The position numbers were made by a program, and so were the translations under genes. From positions 124,001 through 188,000 of the forward strand of contig NZ_JANCNS010000001.1 in the NCBI RefSeq assembly GCF_022570735.2: 64,000 nt of DNA, written 5' to 3'. The stretch is from Christiangramia oceanisediminis. GTDB taxonomy: Bacteria > Bacteroidota > Bacteroidia > Flavobacteriales > Flavobacteriaceae. Shown here piece after piece: positions 51,882 through 61,900 of this stretch. Each line of letters starts with the position of its first letter. The first letter of the stretch is position 1. Below the pieces are notes generated by a model. That model searched no databases. It had not been told where the DNA came from and saw nothing but the letters and a program-made list of their open reading frames with translations.

Positions 51882-53225
51882 TTAACCTATTTCGGTTATC
51901 ATTAAATCTAGACCCAATCTAATCACCTCTTGAACTTCGAGTTTGGAAGTATTCACATATTCCACCAGTGCGAAATCTTCTGGCGCAACCTCGTAAATTC
52001 CAAGATTTTCCATCTTCTCGATATCTCCGGCCATACATGCTTTAATAAGCTGCATTGGGTATACATCCATTGGTAATACTTCTTCCATTTCCCCGGTCAC
52101 AACCAAAGCTCTCTCCTCACCGTGCAAATTGGTAGTTGGAGTATATTTTTTGTTCGGAAACAACCATGAAAGAGAGGTCCTGGAATTAGAGTGGATATTG
52201 TTATAGGTAAATGGCAACCACCCGAACATTCTATATTTATTACCTTCTGGAATAAGGCTTAGTTCATTATCATAAAAACCAAGGTACTGCCCGTTAGACA
52301 ATTTAGTTCCGGTTAGAACATTTCCAGAAATAATACGAACATCTTCAGAAACACTTCCTATGATATCCTCGATATTTGCACCAATTTGAACCTGGTAATA
52401 GTTGCGATCTTTCGCTTCGCTACCGGTAACAGCTACAGTACGCTCTGCGCGGTATTGCCCGGTAAGAAAAATATTACCAATTATCGCTACATCCTCAACG
52501 CCTACCGTCCATACACGCTCTCCCCTGTTAATTGGGTCGATCTTATGGATCTGCACCCCAACATTTCCTGCTGGATGCGGACCTTTTACATGATGAAGCT
52601 CTACACCTTTAATATCTTTCAAATATTGCGCAGACTCCTCATCTACACAAAGGTGAACTTTCCCAGGTGTTAATTTAGCAAGCGCAGTGATTCCTTCCTG
52701 GAAAGCTGCGATTTTATCTTTTACAAGAAAACCTTTACTTGCCGCAAGAGGCGCGGTAGTAACTGCAGAGATAAAGATGGCTTTTGGAGTATCTTTTGGA
52801 TCGGCAACGATATCATATGGTCGCTGATTGATAAAAGCTCCACAACCGCTTTCGTAGATTCGTTCCTTTACATCTTTAACATCTGCCTTGGCAGCATCAA
52901 GCTTACCGAAATCACGATATGCAATATCTGCATCGGCTTCAATTATAACCTCAAGGATCTTTCTTTTATCTCCTCTTTTGATTTCTTTAAGAACTCCACT
53001 TACAGGTGAAGTGAATCGGATTTCATCGGTATATTTTGAATAGAAAAGTTCATCACCGGCAAGGAGTTTTGCCCCCTCCTTAACAACCATTTTTGGTACA
53101 TGTGTATGAAAATCTGGCGGTTTGATCGCATAAGTTTTCGATCTCGGAGCTTTGACCAACTCTTTTTCCGCCTCCCCTTCTAATCGCAGAGTTAATCCTC
53201 TTTTAATTCGAATGTCTTTTGACAT
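51882..53225 (-). CDS. nqrA: Na+-translocating NADH:quinone reductase subunit A
   Basis: A 447-residue soluble subunit that forms the quinone-side dock. It starts with KDIRIKRGLTLRLEGEAEK and has FHTHVPKMVVKEGAKLLAGD, TSPVSGVLKEIKRGDKR and the Ala/Gly-rich KGPHPAGNVGVQIHKIDPIN. It is the first gene of the nqr operon and has a well-formed promoter at 53266-53298. Confidence 0.96.
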   Translation of the reverse strand: MSKDIRIKRGLTLRLEGEAEKELVKAPRSKTYAIKPPDFHTHVPKMVVKEGAKLLAGDELFYSKYTDEIRFTSPVSGVLKEIKRGDKRKILEVIIEADADIAYRDFGKLDAAKADVKDVKERIYESGCGAFINQRPYDIVADPKDTPKAIFISAVTTAPLAASKGFLVKDKIAAFQEGITALAKLTPGKVHLCVDEESAQYLKDIKGVELHHVKGPHPAGNVGVQIHKIDPINRGERVWTVGVEDVAIIGNIFLTGQYRAERTVAVTGSEAKDRNYYQVQIGANIEDIIGSVSEDVRIISGNVLTGTKLSNGQYLGFYDNELSLIPEGNKYRMFGWLPFTYNNIHSNSRTSLSWLFPNKKYTPTTNLHGEERALVVTGEMEEVLPMDVYPMQLIKACMAGDIEKMENLGIYEVAPEDFALVEYVNTSKLEVQEVIRLGLDLMITEIG

Positions 53226-53265
53226 AGGATGGAGTGTATGTTAAAATTTTTAGTTTAAAGTCGTG

Positions 53266-53298
53266 CAAATTTATGAATTTTAAGTCCATTTATCCCAA
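53266..53298 (-). promoter_or_regulatory. Promoter of the nqr operon
   Basis: On the minus strand, TAAATTTG (53266-53273) is a perfect -7 element, with TTG (53296-53298) 22 bases upstream as -33. The start site would lie near 53260, giving a leader of about 35 bases before the nqrA ATG. Confidence 0.6.
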
Positions 53299-53337
53299 CA
53301 AATAGAAGAATTTTACATGGGTCATTTGTTAAATTAA

Positions 53338-53370
53338 ATTGATAAAAACAGGTTAAATCTGCTAACTTTG
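53338..53370 (+). promoter_or_regulatory. Promoter of the T9SS plug gene
   Basis: TAACTTTG (53363-53370) is a perfect -7 element, with ATTG (53338-53341) 21 bases upstream as -33. The start site would be about ten bases before the ATG at 53387. It is back to back with the nqr promoter. Confidence 0.6.
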
Positions 53371-53386
53371 TTCAAGATCCATATAT

Positions 53387-54637
53387 ATGAAAGCATTTCT
53401 AATATCCTTGATTTTGGGAATTACGGCAGCTTCAGGCTTTGCCCAGGTCTCCGAAACGATACCTCCCAATTTTATAAGAACGATTATTTTTGAAGGCGAT
53501 ATTCCCGAAAATGCAGGAAATCCAGTTATTAGACTCGGCAACCGTATTAAACTTAGCTTTGATGATATAATTGGTGATGAAGCCGATTATTATTACAGTA
53601 TCGAACATTTCAATTTTGACTGGAATCCAAGCCAGCTTAGCAAAAATGAGTATCTGGATGGAATTGATAATGTGCGAATCCTCAACTTCACAAATGCCTA
53701 CAACACCCTGCAACCCTATACGCATTATGAACTTACCATTCCAAACAATAATGTGCGAGCTTTAAAGGTTTCTGGTAACTATTTGTTGAGCGTTTACAAC
53801 TCCAACCGTGAACTGGTTTTTTCAAGGAAATTCATGATATATGAACCCATAGCCCAGATAACTGCTGAGGTTAAACGTTCGCGCGATCTTGAGTTCATAG
53901 ATGAAAAACAGGTAGTGAACTTCAGTATAAGTTCACCAGATCTGTTGCTTAAGAACCCGGAAGAGAATGTTAAGGTAATCCTCTATCAGAACTACAACCT
54001 TAAAAATGCCATCAATGACCTTAAGCCTCAGTATACTATAGGCAATGAACTCATTTACAGGTTTGATTCTGAATCTTCCTTTTGGGGAGGCAATGAATTC
54101 CTCCAATTCGACAATAAGGACCTGAGATCTACCACGGCCGATATAGCCAGCGTTGACCTAAAGGAGCTCTACCATCATTATCTTTTCCTGGACCTGTCCA
54201 GGGATGGACAGCCATACACCTATAATCCCGACATCAACGGAAATTTTGTGATCAGGAATATGCAGGCGCAGAATTCTGATATTGAAGCCGAATATGTATG
54301 GGTTCATTTCAGTTTAAAAAATTATGATCCATTATCCGGTGGTGATCTATATTTATACGGTGGATTCAACAACTTTGAACTCACCAGGGATAATAGATTA
54401 ACTTACAATGAAGATACCGGCTATTATGAGTTGGCAAGATTGTTTAAGCAGGGGTATTACAATTACAGATATGTATTATTAAAACCCAATGGCCAACTGG
54501 ATGAAGGATTCGTTAGCGGGAATCATGACGAAACAGAGAATGTGTATACGATTTTGACCTATTACAGAACTCCGGGAGCGCGATATGACAGGTTGATTGG
54601 AATAGGAACTGCAAATTCGATAAATATCAGGAACTAA
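53387..54637 (+). CDS. Type IX secretion system plug protein (DUF5103 family)
   Basis: A 416-residue exported protein with a signal peptide (MKAFLISLILGITAASGFAQ). The DUF5103 family motifs include YYYSIEHFNFDWNPSQLSKN and LYLYGGFNNFELTRDN. Members act as the plug that closes the SprA translocon of the type IX secretion system, which exports adhesins and gliding proteins. I base this on the known family role. It has its own promoter and is followed by a DUF3667 gene. Confidence 0.88.
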   Translation: MKAFLISLILGITAASGFAQVSETIPPNFIRTIIFEGDIPENAGNPVIRLGNRIKLSFDDIIGDEADYYYSIEHFNFDWNPSQLSKNEYLDGIDNVRILNFTNAYNTLQPYTHYELTIPNNNVRALKVSGNYLLSVYNSNRELVFSRKFMIYEPIAQITAEVKRSRDLEFIDEKQVVNFSISSPDLLLKNPEENVKVILYQNYNLKNAINDLKPQYTIGNELIYRFDSESSFWGGNEFLQFDNKDLRSTTADIASVDLKELYHHYLFLDLSRDGQPYTYNPDINGNFVIRNMQAQNSDIEAEYVWVHFSLKNYDPLSGGDLYLYGGFNNFELTRDNRLTYNEDTGYYELARLFKQGYYNYRYVLLKPNGQLDEGFVSGNHDETENVYTILTYYRTPGARYDRLIGIGTANSINIRN

Positions 54638-54668
54638 TATATAACGAGTGAAAAAAGAACGCTCTATC

Positions 54669-55802
54669 ATGCAATACAGGGGTGAAACCTGTTTAAATTG
54701 TCACCTCCCGCTGGATCTTAGCGACCAGTATTGCCCTAATTGCGGACAACTAAATTCCACTAAAAAATTAAGCTTTAAAGATTTTTTCGAGGAATTCTTC
54801 TCTGGAGTATTTGCTTACGATTCGAGATTTCAGCGAACTTTGCGGGTTCTTTTGTTCAGGCCGGGAAAGATCTCCAAAGATTATATCAACGGTAAGCGAA
54901 TGCGTTACGCGAATCCCTTCAGGTTTTATTTGAGCGCCTCCATCCTGTTCTTTTTATTATTCGGCCTCACCGTTGATCTAAACAATTCTAATCAGGCCGA
55001 AGTTGATTTTGAAGATCAGCCACCTATTTTTGCCCCTGGTTTGCCTGATGCTGAAAGGGATTCCATCAGGGAGCTGATAGAAGAAAATAGCCTGGACTCG
55101 ATCAACAAAGTTTTAAGCCAGCGAGGAATGGATTCCATAAAAAGCCTTCCACTTTCAAGAATTCAGGATTCAATAGAAACGGAAGCCGATTCAATCACTG
55201 AAAACTACCTTGACAACTACGTCCCGCAAAGCGAGATAGACACCATGCACTTCTGGAATGCCAACAAGACAAGGATCGAACTCTACAGTGCCTTCCTGGA
55301 CCAGACGAGAATCCGAAATTCTGAAATTGCAATAGACAGTTTAAGGCATGAGCATTCAGCATATAACCATTGGCTTTATAAAAAGGTGGTCGATTTTGAC
55401 ACTTTTAAAGAAGAACCCAATCTCTTCATCAATTACTTTGTAAGTAAACTCCCATTCATCATCTTTTTTTATCTGCCGGTGTTTGCTCTCTTCATTTGGC
55501 TACTATACTTAAGGCGACCGTTCAATTATATGGAACATCTCATTTTCGCCTTCCATACTCAAACCATGTTTTTCATATTGTATGGTTTGGCTATACTGGT
55601 GAAGATAATAATAGATTCTAACTGGCCGGTGACCGCTGCCAACTTTATTTTTCTGTTCTATCTCTATAAAGGAATGCGATTTTTCTACGGTCAAAATCGT
55701 GTTAAAACCATTCTAAAGTTCTTAATATTAAACCTGATATTCTTTATTTTAGCAATCATAGCAGCAATCATTTCTTTGCTCGCTTCATTTTCGATTTACT
55801 AA
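54669..55802 (+). CDS. DUF3667 family membrane protein with zinc ribbon
   Basis: A 377-residue protein. The N-terminal zinc ribbon has CLNCHLPLDLSDQYCPNCGQ (two CxxC pairs), followed by FEEFFSGVFAYDSRFQRTLR and RPGKISKDYINGKRMRYANP, which are family signatures. Four to five membrane helices follow, with a long polar loop of about 150 residues. I start it at the ATG at 54669; an upstream in-frame GTG at 54648 would add seven residues. The function is unknown. apaG starts one base downstream. Confidence 0.85.
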   Translation: MQYRGETCLNCHLPLDLSDQYCPNCGQLNSTKKLSFKDFFEEFFSGVFAYDSRFQRTLRVLLFRPGKISKDYINGKRMRYANPFRFYLSASILFFLLFGLTVDLNNSNQAEVDFEDQPPIFAPGLPDAERDSIRELIEENSLDSINKVLSQRGMDSIKSLPLSRIQDSIETEADSITENYLDNYVPQSEIDTMHFWNANKTRIELYSAFLDQTRIRNSEIAIDSLRHEHSAYNHWLYKKVVDFDTFKEEPNLFINYFVSKLPFIIFFYLPVFALFIWLLYLRRPFNYMEHLIFAFHTQTMFFILYGLAILVKIIIDSNWPVTAANFIFLFYLYKGMRFFYGQNRVKTILKFLILNLIFFILAIIAAIISLLASFSIY

Positions 55803-55803
55803 G

Positions 55804-56190
55804 ATGACCCAGAAGATCACTAAAGGTATAAAGGTTTCAGTTGAAACACATTTTGAAGGCATGTTTTATAAGAATTATAAAATGCGCTATGCCTTTGGTT
55901 ATAGGATAAAAATCGACAACCAAAGCAATGACAAGGTGCAGTTGGAATCAAGATTCTGGCGCATCAAGGATTCTTTAAATGAGACCGAAACAGTTTCAGG
56001 TGAGGGAGTGATTGGTAAAAAACCTGTTTTACATCCAGGAGAAAGCCATACTTACCAAAGCGGATGCCTCTTAACCGGACCTTTTGGAGCTATGAACGGT
56101 CATTATACCATGATCAATTTTAACACCTCAAAGAAATTCCAGGTAAAGATCCCCTCCTTTCAATTAAATGCGCCTTACGCCCTAAACTGA
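55804..56190 (+). CDS. apaG: ApaG family protein
   Basis: A 128-residue protein of the ApaG/DUF525 type with a single immunoglobulin-like beta fold. The family motifs are FAFGYRIKIDNQS-like YRIKIDNQSNDKVQLESRFW and VIGKKPVLHPGESHTYQSGC, with GAMNGHYTM near the end. ApaG is linked to metal tolerance and Ap4A metabolism in other bacteria, but its biochemistry is not settled. It overlaps the NRDE stop by 16 bases on the other strand. Confidence 0.93.
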   Translation: MTQKITKGIKVSVETHFEGMFYKNYKMRYAFGYRIKIDNQSNDKVQLESRFWRIKDSLNETETVSGEGVIGKKPVLHPGESHTYQSGCLLTGPFGAMNGHYTMINFNTSKKFQVKIPSFQLNAPYALN

Positions 56191-56894
56191 AGGTAATCCT
56201 CAACAACCTCATTATTTTTCAGGTTTTTGTACCAGAATTTAAGATCGCTTTTTGAATTATGGATCTGGCTAATACTTTGGGTTTTCAGAAATCCGCGGTC
56301 GATTATCAGGTCATGTTCCAAATTGCCTTCCCCCGCATTATGATGAAAATCGAGGATACTCTCGGGTTTATACCCCTTAGATTTTTTCAATTCCTGAAAC
56401 CATTGTTCCCTAAGAGCCTTCATCTCTTCAGAATACAAAGGGGAAGATGACCAGATATGTTCCCTGAAAGGCAGTTTTTTAAACCGGTATTCCTGCCCGT
56501 CCCAAAGCAGTTCAAAAAAGGCCAGACCTTTATACCAGTCTACTATGATCATTGTAAAGGGTTCTATCCCCTCATAATTATAGCTTTTTAGATAAGGCTT
56601 AATTTTTCTGGCAGCAAGAAATTCCTTGACCACCACTCCCCGACTCTTTCGATATTCAGGTTCCCGGGCATGAGGCTTATCGGCTCCATTCATCAAACAG
56701 ATACAACGCTGGAATTCGCTCACACCAATCCAGGTACCGCCGGCCTTTTCATCCATTGGATAATACATTTGTACTCCCCTGAATCTTCTTTTTTCAGGAG
56801 CAAGCGTATTGCGGCTTACGGCCTCATCTCTATTGGAAGTAAGAACAAAGCCATTAAGTGAATCTGGATGTGGAACCAGGCTTACCGTACACAT
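56175..56894 (-). CDS. NRDE family protein (TANGO2-like)
   Basis: A 239-residue protein whose N-terminus is MCTVSLVPHPD, with SNRDE near residue 23, the defining motif. TWIGVSEFQRCICLMNGAD also matches. The family includes human TANGO2, recently tied to heme or lipid handling. The initiator-proximal Cys2 and its Ntn-hydrolase-like start hint at an enzymatic fold. It is a single-gene unit, convergent with apaG. Confidence 0.9.
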   Translation of the reverse strand: MCTVSLVPHPDSLNGFVLTSNRDEAVSRNTLAPEKRRFRGVQMYYPMDEKAGGTWIGVSEFQRCICLMNGADKPHAREPEYRKSRGVVVKEFLAARKIKPYLKSYNYEGIEPFTMIIVDWYKGLAFFELLWDGQEYRFKKLPFREHIWSSSPLYSEEMKALREQWFQELKKSKGYKPESILDFHHNAGEGNLEHDLIIDRGFLKTQSISQIHNSKSDLKFWYKNLKNNEVVEDYLQFRA

Positions 56895-57032
56895 AAGAAG
56901 GTTTAAATTTTAAGGAAAATTACAAAAAAAGTTAAGCTTTCGTGAAGGCCTTTGGAGTCTTCTTCAAAACCGCTTTATTTTTTTACCTTTAGCGGAATTA
57001 AAATACAATAGAAAAAAGAAAATATAAATTTT

Positions 57033-58676
57033 ATGGGAAAAGGATTTTTTCACGTTCCGGTTGCTGTTAACGAGCCAGTTAAAAGCTATGCCCCCGGAAC
57101 CCCAGAAAGAGAGGAAGTGTTACTTACGTACAAAGATCTATGGAACGCGAATACCGAAGTTCCGCTTTATATTGGGTCTGAACAGGTAAAAACTGGTGAC
57201 ACCAGAACCATCAATCCTCCACACGATCATAAACATGTTGCAGGGACCTATCATATTGCCCAGAAAAAGCATGTTGAAAAGGCCATTGAAGAGGCCCTGG
57301 AAGCCAGAAAAAAATGGGCTAAACTGGAATGGGAACAAAGAGCTGCGATCTTTTTAAAAGCAGCCGATCTTATCTCTGGTCCATACAGGCAAAAAATGAA
57401 TGCGGCCACAATGATTGGTCAGTCTAAAAATATTTACCAGGCAGAGATCGATTCAGCCGCAGAGATCTGTGACTTTTTACGGTTTAACGTAGAATTCATG
57501 GCAGAGCTTTATAATGAGCAGCCAATTTCTTCAGATGGGAACTGGAATCGAGTGGAGTATAGACCTCTAGAAGGTTTTGTTTATGCGATCACCCCGTTCA
57601 ACTTTACCGCTATTGCAGGAAACCTGCCTTCCAGCGCAGCCCTGATGGGTAACGTTACCGTATGGAAGCCTAGTGACAGCCAGATGCTTTCAGCTCAGGT
57701 ACTTATGGAAGTTTTCAGGGAAGCTGGTGTTCCAGATGGTGTGATAAATATGGTGAACGGTGACCCTGAAATGGTTACCAATACCGTTCTTGCCAGCCCT
57801 GATTTTGCAGGAATCCATTTTACGGGAAGCACCGAGGTTTTCAAAGGAATCTGGGAAAAGATAGGAAAGAACATTCGAAAGTATAAGACCTACCCAAGGA
57901 TCGTTGGAGAAACGGGTGGAAAGGATTTTATACTTGCTCATCCAACTGCAAACGCTAAACAGGTGGCTACGGCTATTTCCAGAGGTGCCTTTGAGTACCA
58001 GGGACAAAAGTGTAGTGCAGCTTCTAGAGTGTATCTTCCGAAGAGCCTTTGGTCTGAGATAAAGGATTTCGTAGTAGAAGATGTACAAAGTTTTAAAATA
58101 GGAAGTCCTGAAGACATGGGTAATTTCATTAATGCCGTGATCCATGAAGGTGCTTTTGATAAACTAGCCAGTTATATCGATAAGGCTAAGAAAGACAAGA
58201 ACGCTGAGATCGTGGTAGGTGGAAATTATGATAAATCCAAGGGATATTTTATCGAACCTACGGTGATCCTCACTACCGATCCGCATTACACTACCATGGA
58301 AACCGAATTGTTCGGTCCGGTTGTAACCATTTACGTTTACGACGATAAGAATTTTAATGAGAAGAAATGGACAGAAATCTGTGAACTGGTAGACAACACC
58401 AGTATCTACGCATTGACAGGTGCTATTTTATCTGGTGACCGTTATGCTGCGGCCCAGGCAACAGACCTGCTGCAGAATGCTGCCGGAAATTTCTATATCA
58501 ATGACAAGCCAACCGGTGCGGTTGTAGGTCAGCAGCCATTTGGTGGTGCGCGCTCAAGCGGAACCAACGATAAGGCAGGATCTAAGATGAACCTGATGAG
58601 ATGGATCTCTGTTAGGTTGATCAAGGAAACTTTTGTTCCAGCAACAGATTACAGATATCCGTTCCTGGGAGAATAA
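57033..58676 (+). CDS. pruA: L-glutamate gamma-semialdehyde dehydrogenase (P5C dehydrogenase)
   Basis: A 547-residue aldehyde dehydrogenase of the eukaryote-like P5CDH form. It oxidises glutamate semialdehyde (from proline) to glutamate with NAD+. The catalytic Cys is in YQGQKCSAASRVYLP and the Glu in IVGETGGKDF. The N-terminal NEPVKSYAPGTPER and the C-terminal GQQPFGGARSSGTNDKAGS are family features. It has no proline dehydrogenase domain, so putA is separate. A terminator follows. Confidence 0.95.
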   Translation: MGKGFFHVPVAVNEPVKSYAPGTPEREEVLLTYKDLWNANTEVPLYIGSEQVKTGDTRTINPPHDHKHVAGTYHIAQKKHVEKAIEEALEARKKWAKLEWEQRAAIFLKAADLISGPYRQKMNAATMIGQSKNIYQAEIDSAAEICDFLRFNVEFMAELYNEQPISSDGNWNRVEYRPLEGFVYAITPFNFTAIAGNLPSSAALMGNVTVWKPSDSQMLSAQVLMEVFREAGVPDGVINMVNGDPEMVTNTVLASPDFAGIHFTGSTEVFKGIWEKIGKNIRKYKTYPRIVGETGGKDFILAHPTANAKQVATAISRGAFEYQGQKCSAASRVYLPKSLWSEIKDFVVEDVQSFKIGSPEDMGNFINAVIHEGAFDKLASYIDKAKKDKNAEIVVGGNYDKSKGYFIEPTVILTTDPHYTTMETELFGPVVTIYVYDDKNFNEKKWTEICELVDNTSIYALTGAILSGDRYAAAQATDLLQNAAGNFYINDKPTGAVVGQQPFGGARSSGTNDKAGSKMNLMRWISVRLIKETFVPATDYRYPFLGE

Positions 58677-58700
58677 GAATTAAATTTCTCAAAATTTTTA

Positions 58701-58733
58701 AAACCCGTCGGTTAGTCCCGACGGGTTTTTTAT
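58701..58733 (+). terminator. Terminator after pruA
   Basis: AACCCGTCGG and CCCGACGGGTT form a strong stem around a short loop, followed by a run of T. Confidence 0.92.
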
Positions 58734-58764
58734 TTAGCTGTTTATCAGAACCATACCCTTGAAC

Positions 58765-58806
58765 ACATGATTTTTCCTACAGTTTCATCGACAAATCATG
58801 TTTTTT
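58765..58806 (+). terminator. Second terminator-like hairpin before the giant gene
   Basis: ACATGATTT (58765-58773) and AAATCATGT (58793-58801) are perfect nine-base arms with a 19-base loop, followed by six T residues. It lies between the pruA terminator and the giant gene. It may insulate that gene, end a short unannotated RNA, or attenuate transcription. The weak promoter context leaves this open. Confidence 0.5.
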
Positions 58807-58967
58807 AACGAAAATTTAATGGATTTCGCTTATTTTGAATTACATTTATTTGCTAATTCACTACTCCCCAATATTTTAAAAGTGTCTTAGCGCGCTTAGC
58901 CCCAGTTTTTTTTAGCCCCACTATTTGACCCCTACATGACTATTGTTGTATTAAAAACCTTATATCT

Positions 58968-61900
58968 ATGGGGAAAAAATTACTTTTTCTTTATATACTT
59001 CTTCTGTTTAGTATGATCTCGCCTTCCGGGATATATGCTCAATGCTCAGAACCTACAAGTATTAGCATCACCAATAATTCGGGAAGTTCCATCTGCGAGG
59101 ATGAAACTATTAGTTTCAGCTCAAGCGTAAATCCTACCAATCCTTCTGTAGCCTATACCTACCAATGGCAGGTTCAGTTAAATGGGGGCACCTGGACCGA
59201 TATTTCCGGCGCCACGAATGCCAGTTTATCGAATTATGATGCCGCCGTTGGTAATAATAAGTTCAGGTTGCGAGTAGGTTTTTGCGAAGGCACTGCTAGT
59301 TCCGGCACAAAAGATAGCCCTATATCATCGACCATTGTTGTTTACGAAAACAAAACAGGGACGGTATCCATTTCGGCGAACAAAACAAATATTTGTCCTG
59401 GTGAACAAATAAATTTCACATCCTCTCCTACTAATCATGGAGGCTCAGGTGCGACTTACGAGTGGAGGTTACTCAATGACAATAGCGTTTTAAGTAATTC
59501 AGCTTCCTTTTCATCTACTGAAATTCCTGATGGCGGCGAGGTTCAATTATTCATGACCTCTTCGGTCCCATGTGTAGATCCGTTTCAAAGTACTATTCTC
59601 ACTATAACCCATAAGGATGGTATTCCTTCTCAACCTGCAACAATTTCCCTTGAGACCGAGACAGATCTCATTATTTGTCCAAATACTTCTGCTACTTTTT
59701 CAGTTACCAACGATCCCACGGCAACAAGCTATATCTGGAATCTGCCATCTGGCTGGACGGGCACGAGTTCAACTAACTCAATCAACATTACAACGGGCTC
59801 TGCCAGTGCATCTGTCCAAACCATTTCTGTAAAAGCTGTGAATGAATGTGGGGAAAGCACAATTCAAACTCTTGATGTCACTGTTGGACCAGGAAAACCT
59901 GCAACTCCTTCTGAAATTCAGCTTTCAGATGAGGACAATGACGGGATCATTTGTCCGGGAGAATTAATTACTCTTTCAGTTACTAATGATCCGGAGGTTA
60001 ATGAATACATTTGGACACTCCCTTCCGGATGGTCTGGTTCCAGTACGACAAATTCCATAGATATCAGTGATATTGAATTCGGAGAAGACGGCACGGTTTC
60101 AGTTATTTCCACAAATGATTGTCTTTCAAGTGAGCCGCGTACTTTAAACTTAAATGTAAATACTCCTGTTCCTGGTGAGCCCGACGAAATAACGGGTACC
60201 GACTTGGTTTGCCCAGGTGTAAATGCCGATTATGGTATTTCCAGCGTTGATTATGCAGATAGTTATGTATGGATTCTTGATGACAATATAATAGAAGGAA
60301 TATCAGGAACGAGCTATACTTTTAATTCCATGGTTATTGGAGACCATAAACTTGAAGTTAGGGCTGTTAATGAATGCGGAGAAGGTCCAATAGTATCAAA
60401 AATCATCGAAGTGGATGATGGCGCGCCAGATCCGGTTGAAATAATAAATTCCCTTGGAGAAAATGCATTTTGCGAAGGAGCCACTGGACTGGAGTTTTCA
60501 GTAACCGAAGATGCCAGGGTTGGGACATACTCCTGGATCGTTCCAGCCGGATGGACCATTACAACCAATAGTGGTAGTTCCATTACTGTAACCGCGGGCT
60601 CCTTTGGTCAGGACGGTACTATTTCAGTAACCGCCACTTCCGACGAAGGTTGTGGAGAGGTAAGCGACAACTTCGCGGTTTCGATAAAAGATCCGGTTCC
60701 GATTCAACCCGGAGTGATTTCCGGACCATCCGAGGTATGTATGGGTAGCACCAACACCTTTACGGTGGCTGCGGTAAATTACGCAACGAGTTATGAATGG
60801 ACGTTATCTGACGGTAGTATTGAAACCACCACCGGACCCAGTGTGGATTTCCCTATTAATTCTGCTGGAGATATAACGCTGAATGTCAAGGCTATCAATG
60901 AGTGCGGTGACAGTCCAGCTTCCGAAAATTTTAATATTGAATCCTTCAATGGAGCTCCAGTTAAGCCCGGACCCATTACAAGTTCCCTGGCAAGTCCAAA
61001 TGTTTGTCCTCCTATAAATAATGTTACGTTTAGTGTTCCTGAGGTACCAAATACTTTGGATTATACCTGGAATGTTCCAAGTGGCTGGGATATTATAAAT
61101 GGGGAAGGCACAAACAGTATTAGTGTGAATATTAATGCTAGTGTTTCCTTAGACAGCGGTAACATTACCGTCCAGGCGAATAACGCCTGTGGGGGAAGCA
61201 CTGCTTCAGATGCTTATACTATCAACCTTGGAGAATACGTTGTGGCCGATCTGGGCCCTGATAAGACTGTATGTGAAGTATCCACACCATTATCATTTAC
61301 AGCTAATGTTTCTTTTAATGGTAAGTCTTTAAAAATAAATAATTTATATACACCGGATGGCACTGGTACTTTACCAGCCCCACCTAATGGAAAAGTCAAT
61401 AACTTTTCTTTTACATATACACCAGTTGCAGCCGATTTCGCCAAGGAGTATATATCTATACGTATTAGAACAGAAGAACCTAATGGGGATTGTGAGTCTC
61501 CAGAAACTGAAGATTATAACGATGAGGTAAGAATTTATTTCCTTGACAATCCTACGGCAAGTTTTACAGGCACCGATACAGAAATTTGTTATAATACAGG
61601 TGCTTCTTTAGATATAAGCGGCACACCAAATACGACCCTTACCTATTCAAATGGTACCGCTACTTCAACCCTTAATCTGGATGCGTCTGGATCTGCAACG
61701 ATTAATACAGGCAACCTCACGGAAACCACGACTTATACGCTTCAGTCTATAGCTTACACCAACGGTCCTGGATGCCAGCAAACACTCTCCGCTAGCTCAA
61801 GCGTTACTGTGAATCCAGTTCCATCTGCAGTATTAAGTTATGACGATGCTCCTTTCTGTAATTCAAATAACGGCACCTATATGCCAACTCTTTCAGAGAC

